64,000 nucleotides of DNA, taken from NCBI RefSeq assembly GCF_900156045.1, contig NZ_FTMX01000002.1, forward strand, positions 925,433-989,432, given 5' to 3'. This stretch comes from Peribacillus simplex. GTDB lineage: Bacteria; Bacillota; Bacilli; Bacillales; DSM-1321. The notes beneath the pieces are model-generated. The model saw nothing but the letters and a program-made list of their open reading frames with translations. It made no database searches and was not told the origin of the DNA. This document shows, piece after piece, positions 9,090 to 17,744 of this stretch. The translations under genes were made by a program, and so were the position numbers. Positions within the stretch are counted from its first letter, which is position 1; each line of letters opens with the position of its first letter.

Positions 9090-10167
9090 TTAGGGCCTCC
9101 AATACCATTTCATGAAATTGAACAATTGCTTTTTCCGAAGAAGAATACCTACCTTTGTTAAAGGCACGGGAGCGGAAACCGATTTGTTCCAGCTCTACAA
9201 GTTCCACATCTTCTTGGCGGACTTGTTCGGCAAACGTAACAAGATCTTTCTCTTCCTGAGTCAAATTCTCATCGCGGAAATAATATGTGTAAACAGCCAA
9301 AGTCGTTTCGTGATCAATCGGAACCATTTGAATGGTTGCCATATTGCCAGGGCCTGGATAAATGGTCAACATCAAGTTAGGCCACAGCCAGAAAAAGGAT
9401 CCACCTTGCATTTCCGCCTGATTTAAATCGACCGTTCCGTAATTTTTATCCGGTTTAACGATCGAACCTTGCAGTGAATAGTTATCGCAAGTAATGATTT
9501 GGTAATCATCCATATCAAGTGCTGCAACAAAGCTTGGATGTGCTACATGGCAATGGTCACATTCTAAATAGTTATCTATGAACGCTTTCCAGTTTGCCTT
9601 GATCACCCTCGTTTTTTGGCTTGTTCTTTTTAACTCACTTAAAAACGGATATTTACTTAAACGGTCAAAGAAATCGCCGTAAGATTCACTAAGCGGTTTC
9701 GCATTATCATCCAAGTTTACAAAAATTAGAGATTCCAAGATTTCCATGCGAACGGAGCGTAAACAGGCATCTTGTACACAGGCTTCATCTTCTCCTTTAA
9801 AATTCGGCGCTTTGTTCAATTTCCCATCCAATTTGAATGTCCAACCATGATAACTGCATTGTAAGATTTTCTTCTTGCCTGATTCACTTTTTTCAAGCTT
9901 AGTGGCACGATGCGGACATACGTTATAAAAAGCGCGGATCACCTCATCCTGGCCGCGGTTCACTATGATCGGCTCATTGGCTACCTCTGTCGTAAAGAAT
10001 GATCCCACTTTTTCCAATTGGCTGACATGACCCACAAGCTGCCAAGATTTAGAGAATACTAGATCGATTTCCTTTTCGAGAACTTTCGGATCCGTGTATT
10101 TGTCATATGTCAATGTTCTTTCAAATGTACGATTTGTTACATTTTCCACCTTGTTATAAGCCATCAT
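9082..10167 (-). CDS. Rieske non-heme iron oxygenase, CntA/GbcA-like (putative carnitine monooxygenase)
   Basis: A 361-residue oxygenase alpha subunit. The Rieske [2Fe-2S] ligands are Cys84, His86, Cys104 and His107 (CPHR ... CSYHGW). The mononuclear iron ligands are His205, His210 and probably Asp320. The residue three before the first iron His is Glu202 (E-x2-H-x4-H); most ring-hydroxylating oxygenases have Asp there, while carnitine monooxygenase CntA has Glu (E205). This points to quaternary-amine substrates (carnitine, betaine, choline) rather than aromatics. ATG at 10167 follows AGGGGGAAATTA. Ferredoxin and reductase genes sit upstream, and aldehyde and D-malate dehydrogenases downstream, which favours carnitine over glycine betaine. 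Confidence 0.85.
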   Translation of the reverse strand: MMAYNKVENVTNRTFERTLTYDKYTDPKVLEKEIDLVFSKSWQLVGHVSQLEKVGSFFTTEVANEPIIVNRGQDEVIRAFYNVCPHRATKLEKSESGKKKILQCSYHGWTFKLDGKLNKAPNFKGEDEACVQDACLRSVRMEILESLIFVNLDDNAKPLSESYGDFFDRLSKYPFLSELKRTSQKTRVIKANWKAFIDNYLECDHCHVAHPSFVAALDMDDYQIITCDNYSLQGSIVKPDKNYGTVDLNQAEMQGGSFFWLWPNLMLTIYPGPGNMATIQMVPIDHETTLAVYTYYFRDENLTQEEKDLVTFAEQVRQEDVELVELEQIGFRSRAFNKGRYSSSEKAIVQFHEMVLEALNE

Positions 10168-10256
10168 TAATTTCCCCCTAAAAAATTTATTACTAGCATC
10201 CCTGCCATACTAGCTATTAAAATTTGATATGTTTTTATTTGATCCTACCTTCCGAT

Positions 10257-10532
<276 letters not shown>

Positions 10533-11558
10533 TTAAACGGACGCTGTGCTTTTCTCTTTTCCTCCCATTGTGCTCGTGCTGTGCAGCGGCTGAACTTTTG
10601 CACTTGGGTCGATATGAACTTTTGCATTACTCACTGCTGTTGGAGCTTCACCGAACCCGCTAGCAATCAGCTTCACCTTTCCTTCGTACGTACAAATATC
10701 TCCTGCTGCGTATATGCCTTTGATATTCGTTTCCATTTTGGAATTGACAACGATGGAATTGTTTTCGATTTCAAGACCCCAATCCTTTATTGGCCCTATT
10801 GATGATACGAATCCATAATTGACAAGGACGTCATCGACTTCCAATTCAAGCGGTTTTCCACTCTTCGCATCCGTCACAATCACTTTTTCTATATATTCTT
10901 CTCCGATCAATCTGGCTGGGAGATAAGGAGTCAAGATCTCAACCTTGGATTGTTTCAAACGCTCTACACTATGTTCATGGGCACGAAATTTATCCCTGCG
11001 GTGAATGAGTGTCACTTTTTCGGCTATCGGTTCAAGCATTAGCGCCCAGTCGACCGCCGAATCACCGCCACCGAACACAACCACTTTCTTATCGGCGAAT
11101 TGGCTCATATTCTGGACGAAATAATGAAGGTTGGCATTTTCAAATCTTTCTTCACCTTCAATTTTTAGTTTCCGAGGCTGGAATGCCCCGTTTCCAGCAG
11201 TTATGATTATCGCTTTCGTGTAATGTGTTTCTTCGGATGTCGTAATGGCAAACATCCCATCCGAAGTACGAACGATGGTCTCTACAGATTGATTAAGACA
11301 AATATCCGCTTTGAATTGGCCCATTTGTTCCAGTAATCGATCGATGAGCTCTTGGGCCTGGATTTTCGGGAAACCTGCAATATCATAAATGTATTTTTCA
11401 GGGTACAAAGCAGATAGCTGCCCTCCCAATTGAGGGAGACTTTCAATGATTTTCACTGAAGCCTGGCGCATTCCCGCATAAAAAGCGGTGAACAAACCAA
11501 CCGGCCCTCCCCCGATAATAGTGATGTCAGATACTTCATTCTTTTCTTCCAAATTCAT
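10533..11558 (-). CDS. Ferredoxin-NADP+ reductase, thioredoxin-reductase-like (YumC type)
   Basis: A 341-residue FAD enzyme that passes electrons from NADPH to ferredoxin. It has the FAD-binding IIGGGPVG near the N-terminus, the NADPH-binding [14 protein letters not shown] near residue 160, and a GIYAAGD motif near residue 283. The redox CxxC of true thioredoxin reductase is absent, which fits type-2 FNR. It is the first gene of the operon. GGGGGG lies one base from the ATG, so a TTG two codons later is a possible alternative start. Its product probably feeds the adjacent ferredoxin and Rieske oxygenase. Confidence 0.87.
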   Translation of the reverse strand: MNLEEKNEVSDITIIGGGPVGLFTAFYAGMRQASVKIIESLPQLGGQLSALYPEKYIYDIAGFPKIQAQELIDRLLEQMGQFKADICLNQSVETIVRTSDGMFAITTSEETHYTKAIIITAGNGAFQPRKLKIEGEERFENANLHYFVQNMSQFADKKVVVFGGGDSAVDWALMLEPIAEKVTLIHRRDKFRAHEHSVERLKQSKVEILTPYLPARLIGEEYIEKVIVTDAKSGKPLELEVDDVLVNYGFVSSIGPIKDWGLEIENNSIVVNSKMETNIKGIYAAGDICTYEGKVKLIASGFGEAPTAVSNAKVHIDPSAKVQPLHSTSTMGGKEKSTASV

Positions 11559-11688
11559 TCCCCCCTAGATGTCTTCCTTGAAAAAAGATAATTCCGCTTA
11601 CTGGAATTCTGCTATGCTCAGATGTCAATTCCTGCAATAATTTGAAACGTAGCACTTCGTCAATTTCACCAATTGATAATTTTATATA

Positions 11689-11706
11689 ATGCAATATGCG
11701 TGCCAA
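11689..11706 (-). promoter_or_regulatory. Sigma-54 (SigL) promoter of the Rieske operon
   Basis: The minus strand reads TTGGCACGCATATTGCAT, a full match to the consensus TTGGCACG-N4-TTGCAT. It faces the FNR gene, about 130 bp upstream of its start, and lies back-to-back with a sigma-54 activator gene. Transcription should start near 11678. Confidence 0.92.
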
Positions 11707-11767
11707 CCTCGAGAAACACTCTCAATAAACAAAATATTTAGAATTCACTTTGAAAACGCTATCATAC

Positions 11768-11785
11768 CGAGTTATAATTAACTCG
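11768..11785. promoter_or_regulatory. Putative upstream activator site (palindrome) for the sigma-54 activator
   Basis: A perfect inverted repeat CGAGTTA-TAAT-TAACTCG centred about 100 bp upstream of the predicted start of the sigma-54 transcript, the usual distance for an enhancer. The decamer AGAATTCACT occurs on either side (11740-11749 and 11806-11815). Confidence 0.65.
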
Positions 11786-11845
11786 AAATTGATGAAATTT
11801 TATTCAGAATTCACTCATTCCCTTTTGAAAAGAGAGGATTACATT

Positions 11846-13219
11846 ATGAAAAGTACGGATTCAACTGAAAGTGTGGAGATGACGCTCCAAACTCTATTAA
11901 AAATTCTTGATCATTCCTCAGATGAGATTTTCGTCCTTGACGGCGAACAGCGGATTCTTTACGTCAACAAGGCATGTGAGCGCCATTACGGGCTAAAACC
12001 TACTGATGTCATCGGCAAATATAATGTGGACTTATTAGAAAAAGGGTACTGGAAGCCCTCCATCGTGCCTGAAGTATTTAAAAGGAAAAAGCCTTGCTAC
12101 ATGAAACTACAAACGTATATAGGGACTGAATTGATGACATCAGCGATTCCAATTTTAAATGATGCAGGGGAAATTGAACTGGTCGTCACTACATCCACAG
12201 AAACCCAAACATATAAAATGTTAAAAGCAAATGAAGCAAGTGGTGAGTCAAAAATCACTCATGACGAAGATGAAACGGGGAGATTCATTACTAATAGCGG
12301 TAAAATCAATCGGATCCTCACTTTTTGTGAAAAGGTGGCGCCGACTGATTCCACGATTTTAATCCAGGGGGAATCCGGAACGGGAAAAGGAGTGCTTGCC
12401 CATTTCATCCACCGGATCAGTAAGAGGAAAAGCAAACCATTCCTGACAATCAACTGTGCAGCCATCCCTGAAGAACTGCTCGAATCTGAACTATTCGGCT
12501 ATTCAAAAGGTGCATTTACCGGTGCAAACAAAACTGGAAAACGCGGTTTGATTGAATCCGCAGACGGTGGTACTGTCTTTCTTGATGAAATTGGGGAAAT
12601 ACCGCTCGCTCTGCAGGCAAAGCTTCTCCAAGTGATCCAGGACAAACAATTCATTCCCGTCGGCGGCAGTGAAATGAAAAAAGTCGACATCCGCATCATC
12701 GCAGCAACAAACCAGAACTTAATAGAAATGGTCAATGATAAAAAATTCCGGGAAGATTTATTTTACCGTTTGAATGTGATTGATATTCAACTTCCTCCAT
12801 TGCGAGAACGTAAAGAAGATATCATTCCCCTTACGTACAATTTTTTAAATAAGTTCAATGAAAGATATCACGAAAACAAAGTCATTTCGGAAGAATGCTT
12901 GAACCTATTAATTCATTATTCATGGCCCGGCAATGTACGCCAGCTCGAAAACTTGATTGAAAGGCTGGTCTTAATAAGTGACTCCGTTATCCTAATGTCC
13001 GACTTGCCTGAAATGATAACCGAGAACGTTGAACAGGTCACACAGATTGATCTCCCCACTTCTCTCGATAAGGCACTTGATGAAACGAAACGGATATTGA
13101 TCAGGAAATCTTACCAAACTTATAAATCATCAAGGAAAGTCGCGAAGGACCTCTCCATCAGCCAAACGAAAGCCTCAGCGTTGATCCGGGAGTACTGTGG
13201 GGACTTAATGAATAAATAG
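11846..13219 (+). CDS. Sigma-54-dependent transcriptional activator with PAS sensor domain
   Basis: A 457-residue enhancer-binding protein. An N-terminal PAS domain (about residues 15-120) should sense a ligand. The AAA+ domain has Walker A GESGTGKG (175-182), the sigma-54 contact loop GAFTGA (222-227) and Walker B GGTVFLDEIGE (241-251). The C-terminus has a Fis-type helix-turn-helix (SRKVAKDLSISQTKASALIREY). The ATG at 11846 follows GAGAGG; an apparent upstream extension from 11750 is rejected because it runs through the palindrome. It is divergent from the Rieske operon and is the obvious activator of that sigma-54 promoter. Confidence 0.92.
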   Translation: MKSTDSTESVEMTLQTLLKILDHSSDEIFVLDGEQRILYVNKACERHYGLKPTDVIGKYNVDLLEKGYWKPSIVPEVFKRKKPCYMKLQTYIGTELMTSAIPILNDAGEIELVVTTSTETQTYKMLKANEASGESKITHDEDETGRFITNSGKINRILTFCEKVAPTDSTILIQGESGTGKGVLAHFIHRISKRKSKPFLTINCAAIPEELLESELFGYSKGAFTGANKTGKRGLIESADGGTVFLDEIGEIPLALQAKLLQVIQDKQFIPVGGSEMKKVDIRIIAATNQNLIEMVNDKKFREDLFYRLNVIDIQLPPLRERKEDIIPLTYNFLNKFNERYHENKVISEECLNLLIHYSWPGNVRQLENLIERLVLISDSVILMSDLPEMITENVEQVTQIDLPTSLDKALDETKRILIRKSYQTYKSSRKVAKDLSISQTKASALIREYCGDLMNK

Positions 13220-13381
13220 GCACCATGAAAATGACAACGTTTGTCCATCAACAAGTCCATTTTCCCCCAAGCGACATGCTTGTTATTCGTTGCTAGTGTA
13301 ATGGTAAACACTTAAATTCCAATTCATATGGGCTTCCATTTTAAATCAATCACTTAACTATTAAATTCAGGTACGAACAGT

Positions 13382-13425
13382 AAATAAGAGACTTCCCCTT
13401 TGCGGGCAAGTCTCTTATTTTTAGG
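13382..13425 (+). terminator. Terminator after the sigma-54 activator
   Basis: Perfect 13-bp arms AAATAAGAGACTT / AAGTCTCTTATTT with a 13-nt loop and T tract, about 160 nt after the stop codon. Confidence 0.85.
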
Positions 13426-13464
13426 CTGTTTTCGCTTACTTTGTTGCTATTTTCCAAGTAAAGC

Positions 13465-13600
13465 GGTGTGGTTGATTTCCTCTCCAGATGCTCGCTTTCC
13501 GCGGGGCGGGCGGTGAGCCCCCTCGGCGTAAACGCCTGTGGGGGCTCACCTGTCCCGCTGCTCCCGCAGGAGTCTCGCACTTGCGCTCCAATCAACCTTA
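13465..13600 (-). repeat. GC-rich intergenic repeat, copy 1 (long form)
   Basis: A GC-rich island in AT-rich intergenic DNA. Read on the minus strand it has the order GTTGATTG, AAGTGCGAGAC, a GC-rich centre, CCGCGGAAAGCGAG, then CTGGAG-A-GGAAATC. The same order occurs on the plus strand at 31478-31575, with a shorter centre. The centre holds near-complementary arms (GTGAGCCCCC near 13511 and GGGGGCTCAC near 13541). It looks like a dispersed extragenic repeat of Bacillaceae. With the terminator above, it accounts for the 13220-13646 gap. Confidence 0.7.
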
Positions 13601-13646
13601 AATCGTTTCGTTTTAAATCAACAATCTTTACGAAAAGAGCCTATTT

Positions 13647-14369
13647 TTAAGAAGATCCAACTATTTTTTCACCTCTCGGCTTTGTACTATTTGAATCTGG
13701 TTCCCTTGTGATGCCAATTTGATTGAATTTATCATTAATGGACAGTTTGTATGTCAATGATCCTGTGCCGGCTTCATCAGGCTTGAAAGTTCCTGCATTT
13801 GTCCGTTTTCCATCTTTCAGCAACCACACCTGATACACCTCGGACTTTTGAAGGCTAGGCAAATTCTGAATCTGAACGATTAGCCTTCTTTCTTCACCTT
13901 GCTGCAAAATGTATGCAGCACCGTCCGTATTCATATTTATAGCGGTCTTATCGGCAGGCTGCAAAGATAGCGACGTTTTAACCTCCATTGGCAGATCGAC
14001 AGCTGCAAGTTCTTTTTTCAGTTGGATATTGGAATATAACAGCACAAACGCCAAAACCAGGGTGGACAGCAAGAGACCTGAAGTTACTGGTGTAAACTGC
14101 TTAAAGAAAAAACTACTCCAACTCTTTTCCCTTCTCACCGGAACTTCATCATCAGTCTCAAAGACAAAATTCATAACCTCTGATTTCAGGGAAGAAGAAG
14201 GTTCTATTTCTTCGAAATCCCATTTCAATGAATTCCAGGCTTCCGTCATTTGTTCATACTCCCTAGTGCATTCAGTGCATTGAAGTAAGTGTTCCGCGAA
14301 TGCTTTTTTTTCTTTTTCTCCCAGTTCACCCGATAAAAATGAAAGCAGGTTAGTGCACTCTTTATCCAT
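13647..14369 (-). CDS. Anti-sigma factor, zinc-finger plus RskA C-terminal domain
   Basis: A 240-residue membrane protein that should hold the preceding ECF sigma factor inactive. The N-terminal cytoplasmic part has a ZAS-like motif (H-x3-C-x2-C, HLLQCTEC). A single hydrophobic segment lies near residues 90-113, and the extracytoplasmic part has the RskA signature (YQVWLLKDGKRTNAGTF ... LTYKLS). Its ATG directly abuts the sigma factor stop codon (TAA-ATG), so the two are coupled. The signal it senses is unknown. Confidence 0.88.
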   Translation of the reverse strand: MDKECTNLLSFLSGELGEKEKKAFAEHLLQCTECTREYEQMTEAWNSLKWDFEEIEPSSSLKSEVMNFVFETDDEVPVRREKSWSSFFFKQFTPVTSGLLLSTLVLAFVLLYSNIQLKKELAAVDLPMEVKTSLSLQPADKTAINMNTDGAAYILQQGEERRLIVQIQNLPSLQKSEVYQVWLLKDGKRTNAGTFKPDEAGTGSLTYKLSINDKFNQIGITREPDSNSTKPRGEKIVGSS

Positions 14370-14930
14370 TTACAAACCACCTACTTCCAAATACTTTTTC
14401 AATAATTTAAGCGACTGGTGAAGTCTGCTCTTGATGGTACCAATCGGCTCATTTTCAATTTTGGCAATTTCCGTTAACGAGTACCCTTTCCAATACAATA
14501 AATCAATCAGCCTTTTTTGCGGCTTGCTTAACTTACTTTTTGCATTGGCAATTTCACTGTGTAATAGTCCATTTTCTATATCATTATTAGGATCTTCTAT
14601 GTCAATTGGATGGCTCATGTCCATGTGTTTGTTATTCCGGATATGAACGCTGTCTTTACGGACATAATCCACACACACATTTCGTGTAACGGTCAAAAGC
14701 CAGCTTACAAAGTGCCCCTTTTCTGGATTGTAACTGCTTTTTGTGGTCCAGAGCTTTAGAAAGACCAACTGCACGATCTCTTTAGTTTTTTCAGCATTTC
14801 CATTTGTGAACTTAAAAATAAAACCATAGATTAATTTAATATGCCGGTCATAAAGTTCTTCCAGAGCAGGACGATGCTTTTTCATTACTAATGCCATCAA
14901 TTCCTTATCAAGTTTTTCTTTCAATCGCAC
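14370..14930 (-). CDS. ECF-type RNA polymerase sigma factor (SigK/RskA-associated type)
   Basis: About 186 residues. Region 2 is seen in the LEELYDRHIKLIYGFIFKFT stretch and in VKRD-like VCVDYVRKD, and region 4 in PQKRLIDLLYWKGYSLTEIAKIENEPIGTIKSRLHQSLKLL. I chose the GTG at 14930 because GAGGAG lies six bases upstream; an ATG 17 codons earlier and an ATG at about codon 11 are alternatives. It probably transcribes its own operon, which starts with the AcfC-like gene. Confidence 0.87.
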   Translation of the reverse strand: MRLKEKLDKELMALVMKKHRPALEELYDRHIKLIYGFIFKFTNGNAEKTKEIVQLVFLKLWTTKSSYNPEKGHFVSWLLTVTRNVCVDYVRKDSVHIRNNKHMDMSHPIDIEDPNNDIENGLLHSEIANAKSKLSKPQKRLIDLLYWKGYSLTEIAKIENEPIGTIKSRLHQSLKLLKKYLEVGGL

Positions 14931-15001
14931 CTGCAACTCCTCACAAGTAAATTTGGAAAAAACAATAACAGGAACGACCATCAGTGATCGTCCCCTTTTT
15001 C

Positions 15002-15472
15002 TTATTTTGGAAAAGCCGTCTTGTTATTTACAATATACCAAACATTTTTAACACCTTCGCCATTGACATCTCCCGCTGCCTTATCCTTCACAAAATAGTA
15101 GAGTGGAAATCCTTTGTAGGTTACCTGTTCTTCCCTTGTATCTTCCCTTTTAATGGTTCCAAAGTCTTTTTCGTCAAATCCTTTAGGGACAGCAAAATCC
15201 CTTTCCATGAACGGCGGCCATTTTTTCAGGCAATCACCCATGCAATTGCTTTTTCCTGATTTATCATTTTTGAAAAAGTAAAGTGTCATTCCCTTGGAAT
15301 CAGCCAGGTATTCGCCTGTTGTTTCACTTTCCAATAATTTTAGGCTTACTGTTTTTTCATCGGCAGTACCACTAACCGCTTTATCCTTTTGGGCTGAATC
15401 ATTAGCTTCCTTTCCACATGCCGCCAAAACTAGGACCATCATAAAAACTGAAAATACCATCCACTTTTTCAT
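15002..15472 (-). CDS. Secreted lipoprotein, COG4315 family
   Basis: 156 residues with a lipoprotein signal (LVLAAC, Cys19). The mature part contains tandem units of the COG4315 type (EYLADSKGMTLYFFKNDKSGKSNCMGDCLKKWPPF, then YKGFPLYYFVKDKAAGDVNGEGVKNVWYIV). Function is unknown; relatives are exported proteins often found beside ECF sigma operons. It lies 21 bp after the AcfC-like gene and before the sigma gene in one transcript. Confidence 0.85.
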   Translation of the reverse strand: MKKWMVFSVFMMVLVLAACGKEANDSAQKDKAVSGTADEKTVSLKLLESETTGEYLADSKGMTLYFFKNDKSGKSNCMGDCLKKWPPFMERDFAVPKGFDEKDFGTIKREDTREEQVTYKGFPLYYFVKDKAAGDVNGEGVKNVWYIVNNKTAFPK

Positions 15473-15493
15473 ATACTCCCACTCCTCGTCAAT

Positions 15494-16267
15494 TTACTTC
15501 CATCCCCATTTTTGAAATACTTGATGGGATTCTTCCGTTTTAAGATAATCAATGAATTGTTTTGCCTTTTTCTTGTTTTCACTCTTATTTGTTATGCTTA
15601 CCGGGGTTCCTCTATAAAGTTTGTCTTCCTCAGGGAGTTGAACCAGGTCCGTCACATCCGACAGACGGTAATGCCAGGATTCATATGTAATCCAGGCGTC
15701 CAATTTAGAATTTGCCTTCCATAGATCGATAGCTTCTGCACTGGACTTCACTGAAATGACAATATTACTGCTAATTCCAGGAATCAATCCTTTTCTTCCA
15801 GCCAAATCTTCCCATAGTCCCAGTTGCCCGGCTCCATTAACATCCACAATCTTTACGCCCTTCTTCGTTAAATCCTCCAATGACTGTATATTCTTTGGAT
15901 TTCCTTTTCTAACCAGAATTCCAGCTGATCGTGCATACAGTTCTGTACGGTTTTTTTCATCAAGGACATCCGGATGATCATGCATAAATTCAGTTAGCAT
16001 ATACTCGGACCCTCCGTAAATGATATCCGCATCCTGTTTGGCTTGATTAATCCATTTTTCTTCGGGTCCCGCTGTTACTTCAACTTTTATCCCCGTTTCT
16101 TTGGTGAATTGTTCCGCCACTTCCTTGATAGGTCCAAGAGGGCCACCTGGTCCATATACTTTTACGACATCGTTGACAGCTTGCCCCTGTTTCGAACCCA
16201 TTTCTGGTGAAAATCCTAACAAGACTGCCATCAATGATATCCACCCGACAAAAATAACCTTTTTCAA
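15494..16267 (-). CDS. AcfC-like extracellular solute-binding protein
   Basis: 257 residues with an N-terminal secretion signal (hydrophobic residues 3-20) and a type-2 periplasmic-binding-protein fold. VYGPGGPLGPIKEVAEQFTKETGI and GPEEKWINQAKQDADIIYGGSEYM match the AcfC group of substrate-binding proteins. TTG start, preceded by AAGGAGAGAAGGAAGAC. No permease or ATPase gene is adjacent, so it may sense or scavenge rather than feed a dedicated transporter. It heads the sigma/anti-sigma operon. Confidence 0.8.
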   Translation of the reverse strand: MKKVIFVGWISLMAVLLGFSPEMGSKQGQAVNDVVKVYGPGGPLGPIKEVAEQFTKETGIKVEVTAGPEEKWINQAKQDADIIYGGSEYMLTEFMHDHPDVLDEKNRTELYARSAGILVRKGNPKNIQSLEDLTKKGVKIVDVNGAGQLGLWEDLAGRKGLIPGISSNIVISVKSSAEAIDLWKANSKLDAWITYESWHYRLSDVTDLVQLPEEDKLYRGTPVSITNKSENKKKAKQFIDYLKTEESHQVFQKWGWK

Positions 16268-16308
16268 GTCTTCCTTCTCTCCTTTCTAAAAAAACCTTTG
16301 TACTATAG

Positions 16309-16336
16309 ATAACGGGCCAAACTTCCAAACGGTTTG
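16309..16336 (-). promoter_or_regulatory. Candidate ECF promoter of the AcfC-sigma operon
   Basis: Minus strand: CAAACCG, 15-nt spacer, CGTTAT, about 45 bp before the TTG start. This resembles the -35 AAC / -10 CGT pattern of ECF promoters and would allow autoregulation. A sigma-A -10 (TATAGT) also overlaps. Confidence 0.4.
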
Positions 16337-16416
16337 AAAAAATTTGTTAATTATTTTAAATTGCTGCAAAGTACATCTGACAATCTCCAGTTTTTCACTT
16401 TTACTCACAACAAAAA

Positions 16417-16439
16417 AACCATTCGAATATGGAATGGTT
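16417..16439 (-). terminator. Terminator of the germinant-receptor operon
   Basis: AACCATTC / GAATGGTT stem followed on the minus strand by a run of seven T, about 100 nt after the last GerAB gene. Confidence 0.8.
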
Positions 16440-16537
16440 GCAGACTATAACATTAAGATAGAGCTCCTTTTGCCTACTTTCATGCCCATACTTTTTCAAG
16501 CCTCTTAAACAAAAGATCAAAAAGTTCGCAGAAAAGG

Positions 16538-17644
16538 TTAGCTTGATTTCCTTCCCTTTCTTTGTCTATTTCTTTTACTAACCATAGCAATTCCCAACAA
16601 TATCAGAGGAATGATCGTTTGCATCAAAACTCCATGAAAAGGGAAGGCGATGATATCATATCGGCTGACATCCATAGAGTTAGGATAAGACCAAAAGCTG
16701 AATTCTACAATCAAAATCCCTATCGGCCAAACAACAGGACGATAATCGGAGAGATTCAGCCACTGCGCAGTACCCAAAGCAGCTGCATAATAAAACACAG
16801 AAATTTTGACAAACGCTCCTACTATCCATACCGCCATGATGGCGGACTCCAAATGTTCAAAAAAATCGGCTAAACTGATGTACCGAGATACATTCATCAT
16901 GGGATAATTCTTTGTGGCTGTTGTTGATCCGAGTACAAAAAGAACGATAAGATTCACCACAACTAACGTCATCATCACGACAAACACAGTCATCATCCCA
17001 TATTTCATTCCTTTTTTCATATCCGCTAAAAAAGGGAGGAGAAAAATGATCAGAAAAAACTCACTGAACCATCCACCCGGTACAATTGAACCCTTGATTG
17101 GAGGCATCATTCCATTCCCCAATATCGGGAATATATTCTTAAATTCAAGATCAGGGCCCAGTAAGATGATTAAAAGAAGGAGTGGAAGGATAAAAACAGG
17201 AACAAATAATTGGGCAGCTCTCCCCAACACCTCTATCCCTCCGCGTACAATAAAGGCACAGAGGAGTACCATCGATGCCATGATCACGCTAATCGGGGTT
17301 TTGACCAGAAAAGAGTCGACAATAAATTCCCCATAACTTCTTAGGATTTGCCCTGTGATCGGGATATAAAAAAACAAGAATAAAAAACCGAGAATTTTTC
17401 CCGGAATCCGACCGATGATCTGTTCACTGAATTGGATAACCGTTTGTTTCGGATAAAGTTTGTGCAGTTTATAAGCGATATACACCGTTGCATATCCGAT
17501 GAGAGACGCCAAAATGGGGGACAGCCATAAATCAGTTTTGGCATATTTCGCTGTAATGCTTGGAACCCCGAGAACAGCCGTTGCCACAATCGTCGGATAC
17601 ATCATGAATGCCATCTGTAGAGATGAAATTTTACCTTTCTCCAT
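16538..17644 (-). CDS. Spore germination permease, GerAB family (distal copy)
   Basis: 368 residues and ten predicted membrane segments in the GerAB/YndE (APC-superfamily) layout; this is the B subunit of a germinant receptor in the spore inner membrane and probably the ligand-binding one. The second ATG of an ATG-ATG pair is chosen: AGGAGG is six bases away, and the protein then starts MEKGKISSLQM exactly like its neighbour. It is a close tandem duplicate of 17745-18854. Differences are scattered through the segments and the C-terminal tail. It is the last gene of the operon. Confidence 0.9.
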   Translation of the reverse strand: MEKGKISSLQMAFMMYPTIVATAVLGVPSITAKYAKTDLWLSPILASLIGYATVYIAYKLHKLYPKQTVIQFSEQIIGRIPGKILGFLFLFFYIPITGQILRSYGEFIVDSFLVKTPISVIMASMVLLCAFIVRGGIEVLGRAAQLFVPVFILPLLLLIILLGPDLEFKNIFPILGNGMMPPIKGSIVPGGWFSEFFLIIFLLPFLADMKKGMKYGMMTVFVVMMTLVVVNLIVLFVLGSTTATKNYPMMNVSRYISLADFFEHLESAIMAVWIVGAFVKISVFYYAAALGTAQWLNLSDYRPVVWPIGILIVEFSFWSYPNSMDVSRYDIIAFPFHGVLMQTIIPLILLGIAMVSKRNRQRKGRKSS

Positions 17645-17744
17645 CATCTTCCTCCTTTCTGTGATTGTATGTAAATTTGAAATCACGCCGCCCACTGATA
17701 GACTTACTTTTTCATAAACTCTTCAATCGGCTAAAAAACGAGTT

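Noticed and set aside
11750..11845. Upstream extension of the sigma-54 activator
   Set aside because: No ribosome site; it runs across the palindrome and lacks domain similarity. The ATG at 11846 has GAGAGG.
13468..13650. Small open frames within the GC-rich repeat
   Set aside because: They arise from the repeat itself and have no coding features.
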